62,000 nucleotides of DNA, taken from positions 31,124,837 through 31,186,836 of the forward strand of contig CM022679.1 of assembly GCA_012295275.1 (NCBI GenBank), in the 5' to 3' direction. The notes under the pieces are model-generated. The model was not told where the DNA came from. It made no database searches and saw only the letters and a program-made list of their open reading frames with translations. Position 1 is the first letter of the stretch. Every line of letters starts with the position of its first letter. The DNA comes from Chrysomallon squamiferum. Lineage: Eukaryota > Mollusca > Gastropoda > Neomphalida > Peltospiridae. This document shows positions 25,205 through 36,880 of this stretch, in pieces. Position numbers and translations under genes: made by a program.

Positions 25205-25931
25205 CTGAAAATAAAAAATATTTCGTCGAATAGAAACATTAACCAGGTACAATTTACACTTTACCTCCGTTTGACAATGTCTTCAGTATAGACACATAGT
25301 CTCTAGACCAATATTGTGTGACGTTTAATTTATATGATTATGACTCGAATACTAGCACTATTTGTCAGTTTATGTTGAGTTACATACATCTTATCTAGGA
25401 TAAGTTAACGTTAACGTACTGGAGATATTCCAATTTTATTACACCATGAACAAAATAGAGAGATTATAAATTATTCTCGTATTATTTGATTAAATTAACA
25501 GCTACTTGTGGATATTATTGTTGTTATTGCTATTGTTGTTTTTAATAACTATTATTATCATGATCGCCATTATCATTATTGTTATTATTTATTAATTTAT
25601 TTATATATTTATTTTAAATAGTATAACATTTGCTGGTACCATATTTGATGAACTGTAATCTACATTACTATTGTTAAAATGGTATTATTTATCAAGGCTC
25701 TGTTAAGAAAGAAAACAGACACACATATACACACACAAACACAGAGATCAACAACAGAACCGTGATATTAAGAAGTAGAAAAAATAACACATTAAAAAAT
25801 AAAATGTCGTTATTGATATATGTACTTTGCAGTTCGTAATAGGTGTTTCAAAAAAAAGACAAAAGCTGCTCTAATAGTGCTGACTTATTTGTGACGTCAT
25901 TTATGTTAGGGATAAAAAGATTGATACTCAC

Positions 25932-25946
25932 TCCTTGAAGGTGCCT
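25932..25946 (-). CDS. Gene B microexon 5, 15 nt (GTFK)
   Basis: K-class exon AGGCACCTTCAAGGA between ..TTCTTTGTATAG and GTGAGTATCA. It encodes GTFK. A (CT)n tract starts about 208 nt upstream on the sense strand. Confidence 0.6.
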
Positions 25947-26150
25947 CTATACAAAGAAGATAAACACTCAGGTGAATAATTCCAAAAATATCTGTGTTTC
26001 TATATGTGTGTGTATTTGTGAGTGTCTGTGTGTCCACATGGGAAAAAACCCGTATATATTTGTGAGGAGAGAAGTGTTGGTTATTTCTGGATTGTATGTA
26101 AAGGTCATAAAAAGCTAGAGATACAGAGAGTCATACACACAGAGAGGGAG

Positions 26151-26254
<104 letters not shown>

Positions 26255-26394
26255 GTTAAGAGTTGCCTATAACTAAAATATTTGGAAATTTTAATATAGT
26301 CATTCTCCTGGACCTCTAGCTCAGTCCCTGTGTCAGACATATATTTATCTTTGTTTCTTCATATTAAAGTGGACTTGAAATATAGTTCACTTAC

Positions 26395-26424
26395 GGCGGA
26401 TACATTACTCGGCGCCCGTACATG
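26395..26424 (-). CDS. Gene B microexon 4, 30 nt (MYGRRVMYP)
   Basis: Its introns match the D class (acceptor ..TTTCTGTTCTCAG, donor GTAAGTGAAC) but the exon is 30 nt and open: MYGRRVMYP. The exon sequence is nearly unrelated to other D exons apart from the GGGCG core. Y-G-R-R is a textbook amidation plus dibasic cleavage site. Confidence 0.6.
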
Positions 26425-26829
26425 CTGAGAACAGAAAATAAATATATTTTACTGAGTGGAACTTTTCGCTGAAGAGAAACATTAACTAGATACATTCTAC
26501 CTCAGTCTGACATTGTCTGTGATATACAGAGTTGATACCTCAGACATAAAGTGTCTGTAGTCGATCATTCAGGAATATTTACTTTATGTGATTATGCCTC
26601 GTACAGCGGCAATATCCGTCATTTTAAGTTCAGCTGCATATATCTTATGTAGGATAAATTAATGTTAACTTAATGGACGGAATCTATAAGTTTCTTATTA
26701 CATCATAAAGACAGCAAGGATATAATAAATTATTATGTTATTATAAACAATAATAAAATTTAATTTCACACCCTGTATGGATGTTGTTATTACTGTTATT
26801 GCTATTGTTGTTATTATTACAATATTATT

Positions 26830-26861
<32 letters not shown>

Positions 26862-27369
26862 CATATTTATTTATTTTATATGATATAATTTTTCCTGTTA
26901 CCATATTTGATGAACTGTGATCTACACGATTATTGTTAAAATGGTATTTAATCTAATATTCATCAACATTCAGTTAAGAAAGAGAACGCACACACATATA
27001 CACACAAACCCCAAAACAAACACTCCACTGGATTCGGCCTGAGATGCGTCTGAATTATTACTCAGTGTGTACGAATGTAATGCGGAAACTTTATTTATTT
27101 AATAATAATTTAATTATTTATGAGGACATTTAAAACGTTTCCGGAGATAAAGAAAAGAATAGTGATAATAAAAAATAGACAAAATATCATGTTGTCCTAA
27201 TTTCTCTTTAGAAAATAAATTTAAAAAAGTCCAAGAAAAAAACAACCAGTCAAATTATTACTGAGATATATCTATTATACATATTCCAAAACAAAGACAC
27301 AAAGTGACATAATAGTGCTCTGTAATTGGTGATGTCATTTATATTAGAGCTTAATAGAATGATACTCAC

Positions 27370-27387
27370 TCATACTTCGGAAGAACG
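27370..27387 (-). CDS. Gene B microexon 3, 18 nt (VLPKY), acceptor moved 6 nt
   Basis: The class acceptor AACAG is mutated to AACAT here. An AG six bases further (AACATGTCCAG) gives CGTTCTTCCGAAGTATGA, 18 nt, open as VLPKY, with donor GTGAGTATCA. With the original acceptor the exon would be 24 nt. The 6-nt shift keeps the frame, so the exon may still be used. Confidence 0.45.
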   Translation of the reverse strand, partial: RSSEV

Positions 27388-27692
27388 CTGGACATGTTAA
27401 AAAAGAAAAACGAATCAGGCGAATAATTTAGCAGTTCAAAAATATGAATTCATCTCTTTCCAGTTACTTTACTAGTCAATGTACTAGAAAAAAAGTAAAA
27501 TAAAAGTAAAAACAATGTAGTAAATATATATATAAAGATTTGCCTATAACTAAAATGTTTTGAAATTTTAATCATGGATTATTGTTTATCATTACACAGT
27601 CATTCTTCTGCATACCCAGGTTTCTGCCTGTGTCAAATATATTTATCATAGATCCTTCCTGTTAATGTGGACTTAAAATACGTTTGACTTAC

Positions 27693-27722
27693 AATCGGGT
27701 TTGAGTGGATCTCCCATGCCGG
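27693..27722 (-). CDS. Gene B microexon 2, 30 nt (RHGRSTQTR)
   Basis: C-class exon between ..TTTTTTATTTTCAG and GTAAGTCAAA. It encodes RHGRSTQTR, keeping G-R-S. Confidence 0.65.
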
Positions 27723-28459
27723 CTGAAAATAAAAAATAAAAATATTACGTCGAAGACAAACATTAACCAGGTACAATTTACACTTTACCTCCGTTTGACA
27801 ATGTCTGCAATATACACACATTGTCTCTAGTCCAACATTGTGTGATGTTTAATTTATATGATTATGACTCGAATACTGACACTGTCCGTCAGTTTATGTT
27901 CAGTTGGATCCATCTTATCTAGGATAAGTTAACGTTAACTTACTGGACATATTCCAATTTTATTACACCATGAAAAAAAAAGAGATTATAAATAATTCTC
28001 GTATTATAAACAATAATACACTTTAATTTAACAGCTATTTGTGGATATTATTGTTGTTATTGTTCTTGTTGTTTTTAATTACTATTATTAACAGTATCGC
28101 CATTATCATTATTATAATAATTTATTAATTTATTTTTTTATTTTTTTTAAATTATATAACATTTCCTGCTAACATATTTGATGGACCCTAGTCTACATTA
28201 CTATTGTTAAAATAGTATTTAGTCTATTATTTATCAAGGCTGTCTTAAGAAAGAAAACAGACACACATATACACACAAAAAACACAGAGTTCAACAACTG
28301 AAGCGTGATATTAACAAGTAGAAAAAATAAAAATATTGAATATAACGTTGTTTTTGATATATGTATCTTGCAGTTCGTAATAGGTGTTTCTAAAAAAGAA
28401 AGTTCATCTAATAGGTCTGATTTATTGGAGACGTCATTTATGTTAGGATTGATATTAAC

Positions 28460-28474
28460 GGGTATGGGACGGAT
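28460..28474 (-). CDS. Gene B microexon 1, 15 nt (SVPY)
   Basis: K-class exon ATCCGTCCCATACCC with acceptor ..TTCTTTGTTCAG. The donor is GTTAATATCA, weaker than the GTGAGTATCA of other units. It encodes SVPY, preceded by a Lys junction codon. No (CT)n tract is present upstream. Confidence 0.55.
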
Positions 28475-29503
28475 CTGAACAAAGAAGATAAACACTCTTA
28501 TTGATATGCGTATTAAAAGAAAGACAAAAGGTACAAACGTTAGTAAAAATAGCTTTTTATTATTTGATATGATATTATACCTTCAAAATGACAGCCTAGA
28601 GTGAAACTATCTTACTTTGTTTTTTAATACCGAATGTATACCAAAACAAAATGTGAAATATATTGCATTACAAACCCAATTAATGTTCATTCTAATGCGA
28701 AACATTCCGTTTATTACTAACATAAATTCTTAATATATTTAATGATTCCAGTACTCCATTATCGATAATGTTGTATAGTATTATATATATTTTGTTTCTG
28801 TAACGTTATCAATCAATTTCTAATGGCTGGTTTGGGTCCCTAAAAGTATGACTATTGATATGAACACTTTGAGGGATATTATCAAGGATGGTCTCTGAAT
28901 TTGTATTGCTAAATGATGAACTAACGACAGCTAGAAAATCATCAAAAACTTTGTAACTCCGAGTTTAAATAATTCATTTATTAGACTTCAAGTGGCAGAA
29001 AACAGTATTCAGTTTTACGATTTATTTTACATAGTTTCATTTTACATCTTCATAGTTTTCTTCACATGAATATATTCCTTTAACTAGAATTACATTATAT
29101 GTGTTTTATTCTTACGAACAATTTTAAGTAAAAAACTCTCATAGTGACGTAGAGTAAGTCAGACGCAAATGAAATAGCAAAAAAGTGACTAGTGATACAA
29201 AACAATTAATAATAATAATAACAAATATAGTAGTTTTAGTAGTAGTAATAATAATATAATAAAATACCATTAAAATTACATGTATATAATTAAAGCCGTA
29301 TAATAAGAAACGTTTTACCTGTTTAGATGAAAGGTTTTATTTCTTATAATTCCACATACGTATTTGTATTGGAATAGATTAAGATCATTACAAATATACT
29401 TAATTACGTCTACAGTCCCCACCACTAAAGTGTTTTATGCTGCACTCATTCACCCGTCTCACATTCAACTGCACTGAACAGGAAAAGGGAAAACGAAACT
29501 TAC

Positions 29504-29598
29504 TTGTATTGGTATTCGGAGTGGTCTTTGGATAATTGTACCTGCACTGATCCCAAAATAATCAAGAGCAGAATAATTTGCAGTTTCATCGCAGACAT
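29504..29598 (-). CDS. Gene B signal-peptide exon
   Basis: The acceptor is ..TATACACAG at 29614-15, and ATG follows after TTGACGTTGTTCACC. It encodes 31 residues plus two bases: MSAMKLQ, the hydrophobic core QIILLLIILGSVQ, then VQLSKDHSEYQY. It ends at donor AA|GTAAGTTTCG. It is a typical secretory signal followed by a short pro-region that differs in length and sequence from gene A and C versions. A second in-frame ATG at codon 4 is also usable. Confidence 0.75.
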
Positions 29599-29613
29599 GG
29601 TGAACAACGTCAA

Positions 29614-29619
<6 letters not shown>

Positions 29620-29655
<36 letters not shown>
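29620..29655. repeat. (TA)n microsatellite abutting the signal-exon acceptor
   Basis: A TA run forms the sequence just upstream of the gene B signal-exon acceptor, in place of a normal pyrimidine tract. Confidence 0.85.
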
Positions 29656-29659
<4 letters not shown>

Positions 29660-29913
29660 GACAAACTACTAAGTTTGAGAAATGTAAACATTTAATGTTT
29701 AGCGCTGTCACTTAATAGAACAAATATTTATTTTCTAACATTATTTAACATGGATCTTGAAAACAGAGAAACGAAAATAAATATGGTGTTCTCTCTTTAA
29801 ATCCTTTTAACATATTTCCCTGAGATTTTAAACATTTTACCAACTATTCGAAATATTTACTACTTTTTAGAATTTTATATGCAAAAAATAATTATAGAGT
29901 GAAAATACCTTAC

Positions 29914-29985
29914 CAGAAACAGTTGTAATATTGAATGATCTAGCTGTAACAATATGTGCAATATCGTTGGTACGAGGTATTTATA
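29914..29985 (-). promoter_or_regulatory. Gene B core promoter and leader exon
   Basis: TATAAATA lies at 29985-29978 on the minus strand. The shared leader with CAATATCG..CACATATTG and CAGCTAGATCATTCAATATT follows and ends TTTCTG|GTAAGGTAT with last exon base 29914. The start site, near 29950, is inferred from spacing. Confidence 0.65.
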
Positions 29986-31454
29986 ATGATGCACGGACGC
30001 AATAATGATGAATCAAACGTCTGATATCTCAAAAAGTACTGTCAGACAAATATAAATTCAAAATAAATGTAAAGTTTATGACAGTTCAAACGATTGAACG
30101 TCGAATATTTAAAAATTTTATAATAAATGTATTCTGTGTATTCTGTCGATTTCTTTTTCTGTCTGTCTGTGAATCTCTGTCTACATCTAACTATATTTCT
30201 ATATATCTATATCTATTCATCTATCTATCTATCTATCAATCTTTCTGTTTTTCTATCTATCTATTTATCTACTTTTTCTACAATAAGTGAAATGATATTC
30301 AAAAAGTATATTGATGATTATAATATATTAAGTTACTATAGGATGATTGTTCTATGAAAACAAACAGGTTTAACTCTTTCAGTGTTGAGAAAATTCTTTC
30401 CTATCAACACCGAACGTTTCCTGTGTGTAGAAACAGCACGTTACAGCCCGTTACTGTAAAACGGAATGTTACGAAATTAATACAAAAAATACTGCTTTGA
30501 TCTGAATTACATTGTCCTGTATTTGGGGTACGTAGAGTTTTGTATGATAGTGGTTAAAAATCAGTTAAACATTCCTAAAAAACCCAGATAATTTATGAAT
30601 AAAAACCGTCGTCAAATTTTTTACTTTTCTCTTTGTTCAATATAATTGATAATTTTTATTGATTTCGACAAATTTAAAATGTTTCGATCTGCATACAGTG
30701 AAGGTTCTTTAATCCCACGAAATTCATCTCAACTGATTTTGAATTGCACCCTCCATGACGACTTCACAGGTTGCCAACTTTCTTGTAATTCTGAAACATG
30801 GTAACACAGGCAAGATTTGTGGGTTAAACTGATGATGTTACAATTGGACACTACAGAGTTATAATTCTAAAGTGTTGTATTAACTACGAACAGAATATAT
30901 CAATGCCAAAACCGTTGATTTTAACACCACATGTTCAGACGAAATTTCCCCAAGTGGTGTAGTAAACCATCTCCACACTCTTTATGTAGTTATGACATAT
31001 TAATCACACTTGTTTTATTCTTCTTAACGTTCTAATTGTTTTTATATTTTATTTATTCTCAACAAAATTTTTTATATTTTATTGTTATATCTTCCTAAAC
31101 CTACTGAGAAACGAAATTACTTTATTATTAGCTTATATATTATTTTCTCATCTTCACTGAATACAAATTCTTCCATTTATTGAATGATTCTTCATGCCAT
31201 TCACATTACTTTTAGAAAGTTCTGAAAATGTCTTGTTGAGAATATAAAGCTATTTCATCATCCTCGTATTGAATAGAACGTGTTGAATTCACCAAATGAG
31301 AAATACTTTTTATAGCAGATACAAAATTAAAAAAATAAATTAAAATCATGAATTGAGATAAAAAAAAAGTACGAGTTGCTGAACAGTCAGACAGTTAGCT
31401 TATATTTCAACCGCTGCAATGTTTGTTTTTATGTTTTTTTTTTTTTTTTTTTTT

Positions 31455-31558
<104 letters not shown>

Positions 31559-31988
31559 CTATTATAGATGGTTTCCAATCGTTTGATCTTGTTTTATATT
31601 ATCTTTGTTTTATATAATTATCATAATTTTTCCATTTCAGTTTAATGATTTATTCACGTTTTATAGTTTTCTGTCACAGTACAGAGTAATATGATATTCA
31701 TACTAAATGTTTTATTACGTTTGTGCAACACTATTACTATCTGTTCAATCGTTACTGTAATATTCTTTCAGCTAGATTATTGAATACTTAAACTATTTTT
31801 GGTAAAATATATGAACTTTTTAATTATTTTCATATCATTACTATTTATCTTGATACAGGTATTACAGTTAAAGATAATAAATGTCTAGAATAAATGTTAT
31901 TTATTTCATATGTAAAAAGTTAAAAAACATGAAAGACTAATATTGTCATTTTAGTTTTTCAGTTTTCTGCTTTATATTATATTAGGGG

Positions 31989-31991
<3 letters not shown>

Positions 31992-32034
<43 letters not shown>
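31992..32034. repeat. (CA)n microsatellite
   Basis: CA run after an oligo-G stretch. Confidence 0.95.
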
Positions 32035-32035
<1 letters not shown>

Positions 32036-32221
32036 CAAATGTTTGTAATATGAAAAAAAAAATAATAAAAACATAATATATAAAATAATTGAGATGTTTT
32101 GCACCGTAATTGAAAAATGCATAAAAAGATATTAAATTCATTAGAATAGTTTAAAATATTCGTTTTGCATGAATAAATTAAAAATTTTAATTCTAATTAA
32201 TTATACGCTATTTTATTTGAG

Positions 32222-32375
32222 GTTACACTGGAAGTTCGTGTTCAAAACAAACAACGTCATCATGTGATTGTAAAAATGGCGGGCAATGTGTATCTCACGT
32301 CTGCCAGTTTTCACTAGTATTTACACGAAAGGAGTGTGAGATTTTTGTTTGCGACAATTCAACGTTTCGAAATGG
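32222..32375 (+). pseudogene. EGF-like exon, probable decayed gene part 1
   Basis: AG acceptor at 32220-21 and donor GG|GTAAGTCG at 32376. The frame reads GYTGSSC, then SCDCKNGGQC, then irregular cysteines (HVCQ, RKECE, VCDN). GYTG..C and CKNGGQC are hallmarks of EGF-like domains, which act in extracellular matrix or receptor ectodomains. The remaining spacing does not fit a regular EGF repeat, so the exon may be degenerate. The 154-nt length runs phase 1 to phase 2. Confidence 0.5.
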
Positions 32376-32610
32376 GTAAGTCGTTACTGTGAATTTTGCT
32401 TTATATGTTTCTACATTTAATTTTACTACATTGCCAAACTTAATATAAATATACGAAAAACAAAAACGTTTAATGTATTGGTTTACCGAAAGGTAACGAT
32501 TCCAACTAAAATAAACTGCATAAAGAATAATCGGTCAGTGTATTTCTCCAGCTGGAAAACAGTTCGATAAGAAAACATCTTCATTCACTGAACTACGCAA
32601 TGTTGTGGAA

Positions 32611-32709
32611 ACATACATACATACATACATACATACATACATACATACATACATACATACATACATACATACATACATACATACATACATGCATGCATAC
32701 ATACATAGA
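32611..32709. repeat. (CATA)n microsatellite
   Basis: About 100 bases of ATAC units in the intron between the two EGF pseudo-exons. Confidence 0.95.
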
Positions 32710-32801
32710 TATTTATTTCCAACTGAAATCTGTAAATCCATCTCTAATATTTTAAACAATTCCATTGCATTGTGTTTCAAAATAATAAAACAAACCAATT
32801 A

Positions 32802-33182
32802 TATATGTGAATGCCAAAAAGGATACACTGGTAGAAACTGTGAATCTGACGTCAATGAATGCGCATCACATCCATGTCTTAATCACGGAACGTGCACAAG
32901 ATGGGGTTGGTACTTATTCATGTCTTTGTAAACACGGATACACTGGTAGAAACTGTGAAACTGACATCATTGAATGCGCACCTAAATCATGTCTTAATAA
33001 TGGAACATGTGTGAACAAAACTGACAGATAGTCCGGTAAATGTCCTACTGGGTATTGTTGAAGAAACTGTGAAAGTGATATTACTGAGTGTAGTGACAAC
33101 AGATGCAACGATACAAGAAGCAGTACGATCGATGCCTGATTATTGTATAACTACTGCTGGTTCGAAGTTATCCGAAATTAAC
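32802..33182 (+). pseudogene. Tandem EGF-like repeats, broken by frameshift and stops
   Basis: The first repeat reads [21 protein letters not shown] then CLNHGTC. A frameshift near 32895-32910 moves to the next frame, [34 protein letters not shown] follows, then KCPTGYC, a TGA at the expected Gly position, and RNCESDITECSDNRC. The DxxEC pattern is that of calcium-binding EGF domains found in Notch-type and matrix proteins. At least one frameshift and two stops make this a pseudogene. A donor-like ACA|GTAAGT ends it near 33183. Confidence 0.75.
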
Positions 33183-33205
33183 AGTAAGTCCTTTGTAAAA
33201 AATAT

Positions 33206-33292
33206 TTTTATTTATTTTATTTTATTTTATTTTATTTTATTTTATTTTTATTTTTATTTATTGTTTGTTTGTTTGTTTGTGTGTGTGTGTGT
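33206..33292. repeat. (TTTTA)n, (TTTG)n and (GT)n simple repeats
   Basis: Consecutive short simple runs just after the EGF pseudogene. The region to 33540 holds nothing else recognised. Confidence 0.85.
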
Positions 33293-33575
33293 TTGTTTAG
33301 ATGCAGGCTTTGTTTTTAATATAATTCTTGCTGTAAATTTATAAATAAAAACAGCTGCTTTTTGCAAGTGTATGTTTGTTTTTTCGTTATCTGGGAAGTT
33401 AGTGAAGTTTTTAAAATTTATGTTGTTATGTTCTAAAACAAAGAAACAAAAAAGTTACGTTTTCACATTTAAATGAGTTTGCTTTGGAGACTGTTCAGTG
33501 AAATTGTGTATTTAATATATCACGTAAGTTTCAAGTTCATTCTAAAACAAGTGTGTGTGTGTGTGTCTGTATAGA

Positions 33576-33608
<33 letters not shown>

Positions 33609-33892
33609 TTATGTATGTATGCATCTATGTATATATGTAAGCATGTGTGTATGTATGTATGTATATATGTGTATGTATGTATGCATGTATGCATGTATGT
33701 ATGTATGCATTTATGTATGTATGCATGTATGATTGTATGTATGCATATATGTATGCATGTATGTATATATGTATGTATGCATGTATGCAAATATGTATGT
33801 ATGCATGAATGCATGTATGTATGCATATATGTATGCATGTATGTATGTATGCATATATGTATGCATGTATGTATGTAGGTATGTATGAGACA
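33576..33892. repeat. (TA)n then (TGTA/TGCA)n tetranucleotide repeat
   Basis: About 310 bases of ATGT and ATGC units open in several frames on both strands. These frames (Met-Tyr-Val-Cys or His-Thr-Tyr) are artefacts. Confidence 0.95.
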
Positions 33893-33899
33893 CTGGTAG

Positions 33900-34920
33900 C
33901 AAGGTTGACATATTTTTTGAAAAGAAGCATGAATATTATCCAGTAATTATTAATGTAACTTAACTAATCACAGTAATGGCTCGATTTTCTATTATTTTAT
34001 AAACATGAAACTCAGTATACCATCATGATTTAGGTTACTATTAAACGTAATACACAATACAAACTTTAATGTAAAATGGATTAACACAATACAAACTTTA
34101 ATGCAAAATTAATTTTTAGGATTTTCAGTTTATTTTCCGGACATTCAATCGTTACTATTGTTGTTGTTGCTGTTGTTGTCGTTGTTGTTGATGTCATTGT
34201 TCTTTTATGCCACAAATCACTGTTTTAATAACCAATTAGATTCCTCATAAATGAAATATGCACTGAATAAATCTTTTTACAAGGGAATATACTTTTAAAT
34301 AATATATATATATATATATATATTTTTTTTTTTGTAAATCGAATATTCTAGTAACCAGACCATGTGTAAATTAACATTACAGTAACAAGAAATATTTCAA
34401 ATTAAGTATATTTTAATCTATATAGTCTAACAAAAGGTTGACACGTACATTTTAGAAATATATTTTCTTGGTTAAAATCTAAGCAAAAGCGAAACATAAA
34501 ATGCTGACAGGTGCAGTTTTCAAATATTCATCAGCGTGTTTTACAGTGTATAAAAATTAAACAAATGACAATTAAGATCTGTCTGTAATCTTACGAGAAC
34601 CCAAAGAATGCAGTAGTTTCCACACCCTTCTTTGTGCGTTACATTTCCTTTTTTTTTCTTCTTTTTTTACCAAAACCGTCGTATGTGTTTTGTTGCCTTT
34701 GGTAAAGAGTATAACAAAAATAGAATCGCGTTCTTCGGAAGAGAGTTTCCCATTTTAAGACTGTCGAGTCACATTGCTTTTTCCCTTTCCTATTCTTGAC
34801 GTGTTTACATAAACGTTGGACAGAAATTCTCTAGTCATTTCTAATGTTTAAAATTACGTGAAAATTCAAGCATACATTAAAGAAGTGTATGAGAATGCGA
34901 TGTGCATAAAACAAACAAAT
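33900..34920. other. Intergenic stretch, nothing recognised
   Basis: AT-rich sequence with a short (GTT)n near 34160-34190, a (TA)n at 34305-34323 and oligo-T runs. No exon, RNA gene or transposon signature was seen. Confidence 0.6.
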
Positions 34921-34925
34921 TCAGC

Positions 34926-34999
34926 TTCTCACATTACTGAATGGAATTATAAGCGCTTCGGACATCCTTTATGAAAGAATAAACAAAATACTCTACTCA
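34926..34999 (-). pseudogene. Possible relic of a GPCR C-terminal end
   Basis: Minus-strand reading gives EYFVYSFIKDVRSAYNSIQ then stop. It resembles the GPCR TM7-helix 8 end IFIYALMNKDFRRAFRSI, with one residue missing. DNA similarity is clear over TTTATNCTTT and GGATNTCCGAAG. It lies just past the end of the GPCR duplicate, so it may be a leftover of a third, older paralogue. The match is short and could be chance. Confidence 0.35.
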
Positions 35000-35122
35000 C
35001 CTAGAACTGGCCTATGTTTCCTAATTAGGTTCTTTATTAATAATAGTTATGAATGTATGTCAGTAGGTAAGCAACTAGACGGAATATTCAACAGATGCCT
35101 CTACTGAAAGAAACACATTAAA

Positions 35123-36076
35123 CTAAGCAGTACTTGAGGATACTGGCTGGACTGAATTGAATTTAGAACAACAAAGAATCGAACGAAATGCCCTTCGGAA
35201 ATCCTTGTTCATCAAAGCATAAATAAAAATATTCATGCATTAATTAAAAACGAAAATAGGAGACAGAATGTCAAAAATAAACAACCAGACAGGACGAAAG
35301 TGATTGATTACAACGGCGATGTTAAAAGGAAACCAGCTACAGAAAAAAGCTCCGCAAACGACGAGCATCAGTCGAACTGCTCGCCAATTTTTGTGCGGAA
35401 CGTTGATCGACGGTGTTACAGTGGTAAGTTGGATGAGACGTTGCTGACGTCGTGTCAGTCGGATTATTAAACTGTAACACGTGAAGGAAATGAAAAACAC
35501 TGTGAAGAAGAGAAACGTTTCAACGTACACCTGGTACCAAACAGGCAACACGCCGAAGTTAGAACAATAACCTACTTCATCGAACTGGTTCACAAAGAAC
35601 ACGAGTCCGGCAAATGCGATGCAGACGACCCAAGTAACCAGCAACACGATCTTCACAAAGGTGACGGTCACAAGCCTGTTGTACACAAATGGGTACACGA
35701 TAAAAAGAAAGCGATCTAACGAAATGGTCGCTGCCGACACCATCGTAACATGGAAACTCGTGTACAGTATAAACAAACTGAAGAAACAGCAAATCTTGCA
35801 GTAGTATATGTAAGGTACTGTGTACGAATTGTACCACAGGGAATCATAGCTGTAGCCCAAGCCAGTTAAGAAGTCAGCGACTGCAAGAGACACGATGTAC
35901 ATGTTGGGCAAAGTGTGTAAAGCAGGGGTCCGCCACACCGCTAGCATTGTCATGAGGTTGCCCAGGCAAATGAAGAGTCCAAGACTGGGCATGAGTATTG
36001 GCATTGCAATACAGAATCCGATGTATTCACTGAGAGGGGCGTAGTCACAGTATTCTAGTTCTGTGTCGTTATCCAT
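35123..36076 (-). pseudogene. Class A (rhodopsin-like) GPCR, copy with nonsense codon in TM7
   Basis: Intronless seven-transmembrane receptor, 317 codons, nearly identical to the plus-strand copy at 43386-44339. The ATG at 36076 is chosen because homology between copies starts only about 30 bases upstream of it. A longer upstream open frame is not shared. Family marks: TM1 G39-N40, TM2 LAVAD, Cys93-Cys171 disulfide pair, DRF at 121-123 for DRY, CSWFP at 246-250 for CWxP. Codon 279 is TAA where the other copy has TCA (Ser), which removes the NIFIY motif and helix 8. The rest of the frame after the stop is intact, so the mutation is recent. Three further amino-acid differences: G39 here against E, N173 against Y, N252 against Y. 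Ligand unknown. Confidence 0.85.
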
Positions 36077-36104
36077 TGCTTGTTTTACTTTATTACGTGA
36101 TCGG

Positions 36105-36880
36105 AATTGTGATATCTTTGATTTAATATTCAAATGAAGTATAATGAAATAGGCGTGAGAAAATGTACCTGATGTGAATATACATTTAACTAAATGTACC
36201 ATATATGAACAGAAGTATAACTAAATAAATATTAACATTGCAGGTGAATTGTAACGTAACTAATTAGACGTGAACACAGTATATTTGTGCGCGAACTGCA
36301 GTGCAAATAGATGTGAAATGAAAGTGAATAACGGAACAAAATGCATTGTACGTGAACGGGAATATAATTAGCACACGTTACCTAAACTGATCCTTGACGT
36401 ACGCGCTAATAATACGTTCGTACTATAACTGAATTCACGTGGAAGGATATTAATGTTTGAAGAGAAGCCTGTTGTCATTAATAACGTCTTTCTTTTAGAC
36501 TGAATGCCTGTCATGAGAAGTCTTAAAAAGCATCGTTGACTTTGAACAAAACGGATCACAATCTCCTCTCTTATTTAAGTAACACGTCGCAGGTTTCAGT
36601 TTCAACTTGTCTTTTCACTTCTGTTTTCTTTCGTCATCTTATTTTGTGACGGTTTCAGACGCAGCTGTTGGTTCCTTTGAAACAGGTCTTAGGGACAAGA
36701 ACGTGATGAAAGTAACACTGATTCTTGAGATTGTTTTCTTGTGCTTCAAAACAGTATTATTCGTCATCATCCGTGTTTGTATAGATAAACAAAACGACCT
36801 GAGTAGAATTTCTTGTTCAATTTGAATTAAGGTTTTTTTCTTTTCTAATATCCGTCTTATGGAACAAAACGAATAAAATT
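36105..36880. other. 5' flank of the left GPCR copy
   Basis: No similarity to the 5' flank of the right copy beyond about 30 bases from the ATG. No recognisable exon or TATA box was identified with confidence. Confidence 0.5.

Larger units (their letters stand above)
28600..31410. repeat. Promoter-region duplication, copy 2 (partner 18480-21650)
   Basis: This is the partner of the block at 18480-21650. Beyond the gene B leader it contains a TCTA-type simple repeat at 30180-30275, which also corresponds to that in copy 1. No further gene was seen. Confidence 0.75.

Noticed and set aside
33542-33930. Overlapping Met-Tyr-Val-Cys and His-Thr-Tyr frames
   Set aside because: Product of the TGTA/TGCA tetranucleotide repeat. 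The frames at 32535-32798 and 51577-52077 are rejected for the same reason.
35577-35837. 86-codon frame inside the GPCR, present in both copies
   Set aside because: Out-of-frame shadow of the receptor, conserved only because the copies are nearly identical.
36077-36202. N-terminal extension of the left GPCR frame
   Set aside because: Not shared with the right copy and follows no receptor pattern. The common ATG is preferred.
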